DNA of 64,000 bases, from assembly GCA_037043235.1 (NCBI GenBank), contig JAWRVZ010000055.1, positions 1,302,001 to 1,366,000 of the forward strand. The letters run 5' to 3'. Source of the stretch: Rhodeus uyekii. Taxonomy: Eukaryota > Chordata > Actinopteri > Cypriniformes > Acheilognathidae. Numbering within the stretch: the first letter of the stretch is position 1; each line of letters begins with the position of its first letter. A program made the translations under genes and the position numbers. A model generated the notes under the pieces. The model had not been told where the DNA came from. It saw nothing but the letters and a program-made list of their open reading frames with translations, and ran no database searches. Shown in pieces: positions 51,011-61,790 of the stretch.

Positions 51011-54000
51011 CTAAGTGATAAGCTTATGTGCTTCTCCTTCCCACGGTGGTTTTGTAAAACCAAAGGAGAAAGATTGCTAAAACCTTCATGGTTGTAGCCA
51101 TTGCTTTTGGAGTAAACTACATGCTGAGTTTGTTCAAGGGCAGCTGAGAAAAGCTACAATGTGTACAACTTTGAGATGTTACTGGTAGAACAAAGACTCA
51201 TTTCTTCAGTGTCTACAGACTGTTCAAAAGAATGTTGTGCATATCTTTCAAGTTGTATGCTTTTGCTAGTATGTGTGTATGTAAGTTGAATGGGGTTTTA
51301 GTATCTAATATGCTAACTGGTTATGTGCAGTAAGTACATTTGATTGAGTGTTGTTGTTGTTGTTGTTGTTGAACCATTATGTAAAAATATACTTTGATTT
51401 GAATATTCTTGTAACATTGTTAGTAGTTATAAATTAGTTAAATATACTTAAATGACCACATTGCTATGTGTAGTGACATTTATATATTTTCACTATATAT
51501 GTTATAAAGCTAGCCATCTGAATTAAGCATTGAAAATAAGCAAAAGAAAAAAAGATTTTCAATAAATTGCTTTCGAGGTGAAGAATCAGATGTTTTGAGT
51601 TAATCAATGGACCCTCTGAAGTTGATTGAAGGCTTTGGGCAGATATTTATAATAAAGTCATCAGTAAATTCCTTCTTTTCGCCAGCATTGTTTGGGGTCT
51701 TCAGAAGACCAGAAGACAACACACCACCAAGACTTCAATCAGAAGATGTTGTTTTATTTGGCAGTGGGGACTAATAGAACAGGCTAAGCACAACCTGAAA
51801 AATATTGGGACAACACAAAATACTGCATAAAACCACTAATTTCATTGGTGACATCCCACAAACTTATTACAAATATTGGCACTTCACACTCATTTAAAAA
51901 CTCAACCTCATGAATGTGCAAAAGAATTCCATGTTCTCTAAACCCTCCAGCTTTCAGCTTCACCCTCCCTACTATCACCCTCAGTATGTATCAAATACAC
52001 CAATTCACATTGGCATAGATCCATGACCATCTCAGTCACAAAAAGGAATATAAAAAGAGGGAAGTCCAGCAACGCTCTTGCACGCTATTACAGTTCCACA
52101 GCAACAGCACAATAAGGAACGACAGCTCTCCTAACTCCCAATCCCTATATACACTCACACCATATATGCTGTCTAACTGTCTTTATCGCTGGTGGCCCCA
52201 ACTGACCCAACTGACTAAGTTGGCAGAAGAAGCTTTGGGGAAAACAGTGGACCAACTTAAGAGAGACAGAGAAGCACAGAAAAATGTGTTTTACAAAGCA
52301 AGCTAAGGGCACTTTTTTGATGCAAATTATGACTATAAGATGGGATTGTTGGCAGAACTGGAAGCTAGATCAAACAGTGATGAAAAAGTGGAGCTCGAAA
52401 TGCAGAAGGTAGAGTATATCGAGGAGACTGTTAGAGATTGTGAGGCAAAGCTCAAAGAGGTCTGAAAAAATAGCAAATTAACTTGTGGTAGAGGTATGGC
52501 CAAGAGGATTTAACTGTTGCAGTCCATAAAGCTGGGAAAGCTTGTCACCATTCTGCTTCAATACCTGTTACTGGTGTCAATTGTGAAGGATATGAAGTGA
52601 AAGGCTTGAGAATAGATCAGTCAAAACTCTATCCTGCTTAGAGTGATGGATTCCTGCAACAGAAAAGAATGCTGAGAGTAGAGTAAAGCAGTTAAAAAAT
52701 ACAAAATAATAGACTTGTTTCAAGAAGCAGTGAGTTTATTATTGCACGTAATGCTGAAAGAAGTTCTCTGTTTGCAGGTCCTATAGTCCCGAACACAGCT
52801 CTCCAATCTATATTGATTACACCAGTTGTGAGAATAACTAGTTTGCCTACATTTAGTGGTAGATAGATTTATTCTGTTGGAAGAAGGTTTGGGATCAGCT
52901 TGGATGACAGAATTGTTAAGGACTTGAGGCTGTCAAGCTGTAGCACTGCTTGTGTTTGGAGTTCTGGACAATCAACATAGTAACAAGGTATCAATAGCCA
53001 TGGAAATTATTGAAGAACTGGAGAGAATTCCTTCTGGGCAATCAATTAAGAAAAGTGATAGACTACATCCAGATTTTTGAAAAAGCTCTATCTGAACTCA
53101 AAATTACAGTAAAAGGGTATAATAGTGGAAACAGTGGAGCGAGGAGCAGCAATCAAGCTCACCAAGGATACAATTAATTGCTGGAATGGACCATTGTTGT
53201 ACACTCACCTAAAGTATTATTGGGAACACCATACTAAGACTGTGTTTGGCCCCCTTTTGCCTTCAGAACTGCCTTAATTCTACGTGCCATTGATTCAACA
53301 AGGTGCTGAAAGCATTCTTTAGAAATATTGGCCCATATTGATAGGATAGCAACTTGCAGTTGATGGAGATTTGTGGGATGCACATCCAGGGCACGAAGCT
53401 CCCGTTCCACCACATCCCAAAGATGCTCTATTGAGTTGAGATCTGGTGACTGTGAGAGCCATTTTAGTAAAACCAACTTGAAATGATTCGTGCTTTGTGA
53501 CATGGTGCATTATCCTACTGGAAGTAGCCATCAGAGGATGGGTACAAGGTGGTCATAAAGGGATGGACATGGTCAGAAACAATGCTCAGGTTGGCCGCGG
53601 CATTTAAATGATGCCCAATTGGCACTAAGGGGCCTAAAGTGTGCTGCAGGACTGCCGCATACTGGATGTTTTTCCCTTTTCACACCATTCTTTGTAAACC
53701 CTAGAAATGGTTGTGCGTGAAAATCCCAGTAAGTGAGCAGATTGTGAAATACTCAGGCCGACCCGTCTGGCACCAACAACCATACCACGCTCAGAATTGC
53801 TTAAATCACCTTTCTTTCCCATTCTGACAGTCAGTTTGGAGTTCAGGAGATTGTCTTGATCAGGACCACACCCCTAAATGCATTGAAGCAACTGCCATGT
53901 GATTGGTTGATTAGATAATAACACTAATGAGAAATTGAGCAGGTGTTCCTAATAATCCTTTAGGTGAGTGTCTGTGAGCGCACCAAATCCTCACTCAGTT

Positions 54001-55699
54001 GGTACTCCAGTGTGCTTCGTATAGAACGGCAGTCAGAAATTTAAAGGAGTATGACTGCTCTTTTTCTGAAAGGCCCAGATGTTCTTAATCTGATCAGAGC
54101 AGACCACAGTTTTTGCTGTCCGAGGAAATATCAAGAAGATGTCTAATGTTGTATGACTGGAGGAGAGAGAAATACATCTAAATAAGTTTCTGTGGAGAGA
54201 TGATTAGAGTGAAGAAATAGGAAAATATGCAATCACCAGAGTTAATATTGGTGACTGAGTTATCCATGCAAGAAACTGCAAAAGTTATTTAATCTAAATG
54301 AAGAGTGCAAAGTTATTGAAGAGTATAGTAATGGTTCCATCTGGTGGACAGCCAAACAGTGTTGGGAGCTCTTTGACAGGCTAGCTATGGCTACCAGTCC
54401 TTCTTTGACAAGAGAATTGGAGAGATCTATCCCTGTTAAAGACTGGTGGTGGATCCCTGGCAACTTAAACATTGTGGATATTATCTCTAGGGGAGATAGT
54501 CCAGAAAGTCTAAAGGATAAGTACTGACTACAAGTCTGGCTAAGAGAAAACAAAACTTACTCAGAGAGACTGGTCAGGGATACTGCTTGGGTGTGTTGAG
54601 CTGTCAAAAATTGGCTGAAGATGAGAACTAAGACCTGGGTTCATCAAAGTGGGAGGTAAAGTCTTTGGAGAGAAGATTTATTGAAGGTTGTTAAGGTGGT
54701 AGTGTACACAGATTTAAAAAAATCTGGATTGTTAGTTTGTGGAGGTAGAATCCAAATCTTCAATGAGGACAAAACTGCAGTTCCAATCATACCATCGAAT
54801 GCCCATGTGTCTATTCTGTTGGCTCAGAAAGCTCATCAAGTAATAGTGAAGGAGTGGTTAGAACTTTCTTCTCATTTGAGAATGAGAAGAAAAGCTTGGG
54901 TGGTAAAAGCCTGCAGACTTGCTAAGAAATCCATAGACCACTGTATGACCTGCAAAAAGGCAAGGGTGAAGCAATGCCAACAGGTTATGGGAAACTTTCC
55001 AGCAGAACAGATTTAACCAGCTGCACCATTTGAGTTCACAACCCTGGATTTGTTTGGTCCTCATGTGGTAAAAGATGAGGTAAAAAAGAGGGTGTGACTT
55101 CTGTTGTATGGCATCAAGTGTTGTATTTCACACTAAAGATTTACAGCTTTAAGGAGACATCCAAGGAAATATGGTCAGACTCATAGGGGCCAAGTTTGTT
55201 CTTGAAGATCTTCACAAGTTCCTAGGATGACAAGAAAGGGTAAAGTTAGAAATTGAAGCAGCCAAGTATGGCACAAAGTGGTCTTAGAAAATTCATCCTC
55301 CACCTGTCCGTCTGGTCAAGTGAGCCCTCCAGAATATGAGGTGTAATGGAGTTATGTCATGGGGGAATTTCAAACCTTTATCTACACTAATTTGGTCGAT
55401 GGAAGACACATCAACACGAGAATAGAAAGTCAGGAAGACTTGGAACAAGAAGAGTGGAACAAGAAAGTTTTGAGTTTGAATATTATCCATATAAAAGACG
55501 ATTATAAAGCTAACCATCTGAATTAAGCACCAAATAATGAGTAAAAGATGATCAAGTTGTTTTTGAAAGAACAGTAAAGTAAAATCCTGATAAGGAATCA
55601 GATGTTTTGAATTATTCCATGTGCGCACTGAAGTTGATTAAAGCCTTTTTCAAGTTTGAGAACCCCTGTATAACTTGACACTCGGCACGTTTGACCTCC
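51011..55699 (+). mobile_element. Decayed BEL/Pao-like LTR retrotransposon
   Basis: Blocks at about 51505-51645 and 55490-55650 are direct repeats (AGCTA-CCATCTGAATTAAGCA, GAATCAGATGTTTTGA, CTGAAGTTGATT) and are taken as LTR remains. Between them, in order: a gag-like stretch (about 52180-52900, with LPTFSG-like residues at 52850), a reverse-transcriptase relic (DVLNLIRADHS near 54078), a PGNLNIVDIISRG-type RNase H/linker motif near 54460, and the integrase zinc-binding region in the open frame 54681-55016 (HVSILLAQKAHQ, CMTCKKARVKQC). A stop separates it from the integrase-core start TTLDLFGP at about 55037. Many stops and frameshifts make it inactive. A Tc1 derivative sits inside it. Confidence 0.65.
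53202..53970 (-). mobile_element. Tc1-type deletion derivative, same family as 28934-30036
   Basis: Its ends CACTCACCTAAAGTATTATT and AATAATCCTTTAGGTGAGTG match the intronic copy in paqr4. The minus-strand transposase starts at 53822 (MGKKGDLSNSERGM) and keeps the HTH, then jumps at about 53640 to sequence near the middle of the gene, losing some 330 bases. The left TA is present at 53200-53201; the right flank reads TC, so its TA has mutated. It lies within the BEL/Pao relic. Confidence 0.85.
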
Positions 55700-56716
55700 C
55701 AAAAGAAGCAATGAGGTTCATTCTTGTGTGTACGCTGACCTTCCACAAGAGGATTGCGCTACATCCAAAAACGTAGGTAGCCGACTAGTTGCCTCTCTGC
55801 CCTATCAGGCAATGCGTTTGCATGAAGGTCCCTGACGAAAGTTGAAACCTTAATTTCAAGGTTTCAACTTGCAAGAAGCACAATTTTAAGCACAAGCTTT
55901 TAAGATTGGACTTTTTTTGAAAGCAGCTACTTGTACCACCAGAGTGCTGTAGATTTATTTAGGCATTGATAGAGTAACCACAGAAACACATAATTCCCAG
56001 TCCAAGGACGTGAATAGCTCTGATTGGAACGTCACGTGTTGTCATCTTGACGCTACGGTAATTAAGTCAAGGCGTCCGACGCTGTGTTCATGCCCCTCTG
56101 AGGCAGAATCTTGGTTACTAATCTACAGTAAAATAGATAGAGCTTTGGTGAAAACTAAGTGAATAAATAATTATTAATTTCTTGCTAGAAATCAAAAGTA
56201 ATAAACATTAGTAAAAACGTACTTATACACAGAAACTGTCCACAACCTGCAACCTACAGACACCATCTTTATTTTTATCTCAAAAAACCTGTGATGCATC
56301 TATGCTGCCTTCAAAAGTTGTTCAGCTTAAGCATTGTTCTCGTGCGTCAGGCAGGTTCAGTTGAGCTTCTGTTTATTCACTGATCAATGTTTATATGTGA
56401 ATAAAGGCCAAAATTCAATCTGTTCATCATATAAAGTGATCGTGTCTCTAAAGAAAACTTTGGACTAAACAGCTCTGTTCGTATGTATTAGTGTTACGGC
56501 CTATATGAACTTTTCGAAGTGTCAAAGTTGTAGTTGCATAGCTGTCAATGGATTTCATCAAAAACATCTTCATTTGTTCTGAAGAACAACATGAGGGGAA
56601 CAACATGACAGTGAGTAATTAATGACAGAATTAATTTTGGGTGAACCAACCCTTTAGTTTAAGACATGACAGTGTCTATCACTTTAACAGTTTATTTGGC
56701 AGGAATTAAGGTTGGG

Positions 56717-56721
<5 letters not shown>

Positions 56722-56770
<49 letters not shown>
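56722..56770. repeat. (CT)n microsatellite
   Basis: About 48 bases of CT alternation upstream of the phosphatase gene. Confidence 0.95.
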
Positions 56771-56774
<4 letters not shown>

Positions 56775-57480
56775 CTCTCAGGTCTGTAGACATGAAGGTG
56801 AAATCTATATTCGTTAACTAGGCTATGACTATTTCCTGGAAAGATACCCTTTTTTGTGCAGCTTCATCCTTCCTGAAAAACAAAAAGCCAACCTAAATTG
56901 GTTTATTGGTCTTGGCAACTGAGAGACGCACATAAACTTCACCAAACCCAGCCCAAAATACACCGGAAAAAAACAACAACCTATTTTGCTGTTGTCAGTA
57001 AAGATGTACAAAACACGGTTTGTGAAAATATTCTCAAAAATATTTTTGCGTATTTTATCACATTACAGAGCAACAGCATCTTAATCGAACAACACTGGTG
57101 TAATCACCAATCACTTTAACATGCAGGCCTATGTTTGGTTTAACATTAAAACGTCATAACCCAAAATAAAGTTATTTGTTTTATTTTTACAGCAATCCTG
57201 TGTTGGTAAAGGCAAATAAGCACTGCAACTTGCAAACGGGAAACTCTCTTAAGAAAAAGGTGTAGTGTTCCGTAACATCTAACAGAGGGCGCTCTATGTT
57301 AGAAAATGATCCTGAGAAACACGAGCAAACCAGTCATTAAACAGTTAATGCTAATCACGGCCGTGAGCACCTCGATATAATAATGCGGCCTTCAGCTATT
57401 ATTTATCATAATACATATAGTTTCTAAACCTAAAGTACATTATAAGTACCAGCAATTTCATAGTCCTTAAACATCCCCTC
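56771..57480. other. Intergenic upstream of the PP1 gene, nothing recognised
   Basis: AT-rich, no gene or repeat with clear ends. Confidence 0.45.
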
Positions 57481-57499
57481 GTTCGCTCCCTCCTTTTTT

Positions 57500-57720
57500 C
57501 ACCTCATTGACGTCATTACTTTACAACTCGGGGCGGGACTCTGGAAATGAGATGTGAGTGAACATTAGCCAGAGCTGCAGCCATTGAGGTCTGCCGTTAG
57601 CCAATGAATGACCACACCTTCAGTTCAAATGTGAGCTGGAAGCCAATCATCTCTATGCGTTTGCAAGCGGAGGCGGGCCTTATCAGCCTCCGTTGATTTC
57701 GCTCTTCATCTGCACGGTCT
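57500..57720 (+). promoter_or_regulatory. TATA-less promoter of the PP1 catalytic subunit gene
   Basis: A perfect palindromic CRE, TGACGTCA, lies at 57508-57515. A GC box (GGGGCGGGAC) follows at about 57530-57539, and two CCAAT boxes at 57601-57605 and 57643-57647. This is the usual make-up of a housekeeping promoter. The 5' UTR probably begins near 57700. Site functions are inferred from consensus. Confidence 0.65.
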
Positions 57721-58110
57721 TTTTTTAAAGTTCCGTAGACGATGAGAGAAAGGGGGTTGTAAGGGATACGGAAAACGGGAACAATTTCAATGTTTTAGAT
57801 ACCCACGGGACACAGAAATCATCGAAAGAAGAGTTGAAGTGGTATATCTGGGCGTTTTTATACCATATTAACCGTTTTCTGGTGTTTAAATACGGGTAGG
57901 CAATAGCTAGCGCCAGCAGGCTAACGGCGTTAGCAGCTAGCGATCAACCAAACGACGGAGGAAATATAGCCAATAAATTCACATTTCCTTAACGATACAT
58001 TTTATACGCTTTGCTTATTCGGATTGGGGCCTTATTTTTGACCAATCACCAAGATAACAGAAAACGGCAGACTCGACCTGTTTGAATAAACCCTACTAAA
58101 ATCCACTAAA

Positions 58111-58165
58111 ATGGCGGAGCCGGACAAATTAAACATTGACTCCATAATACAGCGTCTCCTGGAAG
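58111..58165 (+). CDS. Protein phosphatase 1 catalytic subunit, first coding exon
   Basis: The ATG starts MAEPDKLNIDSIIQRLLE and the exon ends one base into the next codon at GAAG|GTGAG. This is the invariant N-terminus of PP1 alpha/gamma catalytic subunits (human gamma begins MADIDKLNIDSIIQRLLE), with the same phase-1 junction after LLE. PP1c is the serine/threonine phosphatase core that joins many regulatory subunits in nucleus and cytoplasm. The catalytic metallophosphatase domain is encoded beyond the window. Choice between a ppp1ca-type and a ppp1cc-type gene is not possible from 18 residues. The context is a CpG-containing promoter with CRE and CCAAT boxes. Confidence 0.88.
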
Positions 58166-61100
58166 GTGAGATATTTCCACATATCTTTTAAATACGAATT
58201 ATCTTTCCGAAATGAAATGCTTAAAGCCATCAAATACCTGTGCATATGTGTTTGTCTTGCATGTATGTCGTATTATGTTGTAGTCATATTTTGTGCTCTA
58301 AAAAGCCGGGGGAAGTGGAGCGAATTAGCAGTTACTAGCCAACCATTAAAACTCTGCCTGCAGTTTTATAGTCAAAGTAACACTTCTGTCATTACAAAGA
58401 GCAAATTTTCCCTTTAAATTTTTCCCCTTCAAATTCTCGTAATTTAGATGTTATGAGCTCTAAATCGGCCAGTATTTCATTCAATGACTGCTGGTGTTCC
58501 TGTGCTTTTCAAGTTATTTCTCTCTATGTCCAGTTCACATTTGCTGTTTAGTTGCCTTCAATTTCAGCAGGAAAAGCCCTGTGTCTAATTAAAATGGGCA
58601 GCAATAGGATTACTTTAATGAGGATGTAGTTAGTGGAAGTGCATTACCAAGTGATCTTCACAATAGAGGCCTTCACAACAATGGCATAAGTCGTGGAAAA
58701 CGTGACTACTTTTATTTTTGCTGAGGAGATACTAAATGTTTTTTATTTGACTGATCATTTCTGTACATACATGTTTAGTCATGTAGTTAAACTGATTGAA
58801 ATAATGAATAATAATTGAAATAATGTTGTTCTAGAGTGCTTTTTGTAATACTGTTTTTAAAACTTTTGATTTAGCAATTTCTACAATGTTGAAATATTTT
58901 TGAAAACACCTTGTATCTAATGTTTTAGGTTTGAATGAAATAAAGATGTAGCCTCATATTAGGAAGCATGTACAGATTTTGCTCTTGTCTTTTTAGTGGC
59001 ACCAGAAATGTCTTTTGTACTTGATGCTTAGTGATGCCTACTGAGGGTAAACACTGAACCGAAGCTCAGATGGGCTTAGTAAACCTAAGCAAGCAGTTTA
59101 TTAAATATCTCTGACTCACATCAAGCCTGTGTGTTGCACAATGGGAATGCTTCAGGCCTTTTTGTAAACTATGTTCCAGCCGTTTCTGTAGCAAAGGAAG
59201 TTTTAACTAAGGTTGCAAACATGGCATCAGAGCCCCTAGAACTCCACAGGGACCTCTTTAGTGTCGGTGGAATTCATCATTCATAAAATTCATGCAAATC
59301 ACCACTCGTTGCATATGAATTAACTTTTTTTGGGGCCTGTTCATTTAGGTGTAATAATTAATGATGTTGCTCCGTCATTTAGTCGGCCTTAGTAAGAGTG
59401 ATTAAACTGTTTAGATTCTTATTTACTTGGCTAGAAATGTAATGTATTTTTCATATGTAAGAAAAGCACACAAAGAGTCATACACTGAAAACAAATTTCC
59501 ACATACATTATATCTTTGGCTTCGGGTTCTGTTGGCAGCACGGCTGTGTAAACCTTGTTTCTGCAAATCTCAGTAAAAAAAATAAACAAGCCTGATAATA
59601 GTTGTTTATAAATCTCCTTATGTAATCCTGCTGTCCTTTTTTTCCCTCAAAGCTTGATGCCTTCATCCAAAGTCCTGATTCTGCTGAGGATTCTTTTTTT
59701 AAATGCTGGCTCTTCAGATTACACGTTATTACTATATAGATGTTTTATATTGATACTATATTTATTGTACCTATAATTATCACATCTACTCTCTCTGATA
59801 TTATGGAATATTTAGCGAGTAGAAATTTATTTGTTTCTCTGGACTGTTTCTGCCAGTGATTTGAGGGCAGGGGAGTGAATTGCTCTGTGCAGATATGGGC
59901 TGTGAACGTATAATAATCTCTGAGTGTTAGACTATTTATCAAAGTTTTCTTGTGTACTTGGGTTACTGTGCCTGTAGGTTAGAAATAATTACAAGAAGTT
60001 ACATAACTTAATCCTCCCTTTTAATGAAGCCAGTGGTGCCTTTTCTGACAGGCAGTACCTTTTTCTCTCTCTCTTTAAAAACAAATCCGGATTCCAAGAC
60101 TTTTTTTAGTGGAATGTTCAAAGATTCCAGCTTTTAGATCCTTTCAGTTCATGCTGTTCTGTACTGCGGTGATGTTGTGACTGAAGCCACGTAACCAACA
60201 AACTGAAAATCAATATTACTGATTCCAGGTGACACGAAGGAAACTTTTGCATGTGCATTGAGTGTTTATTGCTGGTTTCTTTGTTCCCAGCGTCTGGTAA
60301 CATTTGTAATTCTGTTGAGGTGTCACTTGGGTTGTTGTCTTCTCAAATTGTCACTCTGTCTTATCGCCTTCATTGGATTAAGTGTGGAGGGTATCACCTC
60401 TGGAGCTTTTGAGGGAAAACACATGGATGTCCGTGTGACGGCCATCTGCATGCCAAACCGATTAAGCACGGGACTGTTAGTGTGATTGTATTTCCTCTTT
60501 GCATGAGACTGCTAAATGTAAACTTGTTCAATTTGATTGGCTTTGTTCTCAACACTGCATTCTCTGTAATATTTAAAGAACTTGACTCACCTTCTAGCAG
60601 CAGTTCGAGTGGTTTGTTTGATTATCAACCAACTGCACCCCCATTTTAGTGGGTGGTTTAACTGTTCTCTGTACTACTGTTTACTTGGACTTATTTTTGG
60701 AGTTCAGCACACCTAACGGAGAACACCTACTGGTTATCATTTGAGTAGTTTATTTACTTGTTTGTCATATAGGTCCACTCCCAACCTTGTGTTGGGTCTA
60801 AGCTCTGTGCTGCTTATTGGCCCCGTGACTAACTTTAGAGCAAGTGCTGTTAAGGCATTAGCCGGCCTTAATCTGGGTTTAAAGTGACGAGTGGCAGGAG
60901 CCTATTTATACCCACTTTTCACTGGCTGAGCTGACATGTTTCCGGTCACCGTCCAAGCCCTCAGATTACTCGTATGCTGAAACCTTAAAGGCCTCCTTTT
61001 TAGAGACCCCACCTAACTGATAAGCCACACCGTTGGTGCATGTTTGGTGCGCATCATGTTTTTTTTTTTTTTTTTTTGGTCAATATTCCCCTATTAGAAT

Positions 61101-61479
61101 GATACCAAGTTCTTTAAAATCAGTTATCCGTAATAAAAAAAAAGTGAAGTGCTTGTTCCGTAATATGAAAGTCAACTTCAGTGTATTGTCTTTGTGCCGG
61201 GGAGAAAGTGAAATGTAGCTTCCCGGGTAACTTTGATACAAACACACTGTTCGTGACAGCGCAGTAGCAACCATACAATATACATTATTATACTGAAACA
61301 ATAAACCCAAGGAAAGATGAATACAGATCTTGTGCAAATAAGCAGCACACTCTAAACTCAAACTCTAAGTACGAAGTTCATATTTAAGCTCTTTTTAAAT
61401 TGTGGTGAAAGGGTAGGTACACTTCTTGGTCTGTAGTGGTGTGTTATAGTTTAATTTAACTAGTCAGTATTTAATATTC
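58166..61479 (+). other. PP1 gene intron 1, first part
   Basis: No second coding exon or defined repeat was recognised. A T-run lies at 61060-61077. Confidence 0.5.
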
Positions 61480-61790
61480 TTTATTACCCGGCTCCTGTGA
61501 AATACTTTATTCTGATTGGTCAATGTGCCCGAGGGACGCGAGAACGTCACGAGGCCGGTTGCGTGATGGATAATGAGTGGATGCATAATGAATGCTGCAC
61601 CGGCCTTGTATTTCACAGAGGTGTCCTTGTATCCTCCATGAGATACGAGGCCGGTGTAGCGCGCAGGCGACTCTCATCAATCACGACACTGGCCTCGTGA
61701 TGCTCGCGTCTCTCGGCCGCGCTCAGCTACAGTCAATCGCACCATTCAGCGGTATGTTATTCCCCGATAACAACTGGTAAAAAAATAACA
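61480..61790. repeat. GGCC-rich MITE in PP1 intron 1
   Basis: Bounded by TTATTACCCGGCTCCTGTGA at the left and GATAACAACTGGTAAAAAAA at the right, so the termini TTATTACC and GGTAA-type are inverted. The interior has repeated GAGGCCGGT, ACCGGCCTTG and GCCTCGTGA motifs, locally self-complementary. A fragment of the same family is at 48040-48110. Confidence 0.6.

Larger units (their letters stand above)
50690..56656. mobile_element. MITE of the TTAAAG-GTTCAC family, split by a later retroelement
   Basis: The left end TTAAAGCAACAGTTCACTCG and the right end GGTGAACCAACCCTTTA are inverted copies of the same terminus. The left part runs to about 51010 and the right part resumes at about 55700. The phrase TGAGGTTCATTCTTGTGTG occurs at both junctions (about 50988 and 55709). 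Everything between is later insertion. Confidence 0.6.

Noticed and set aside
55293..55628. 111-codon minus-strand open frame
   Set aside because: Antisense of the putative right LTR of the BEL/Pao relic.
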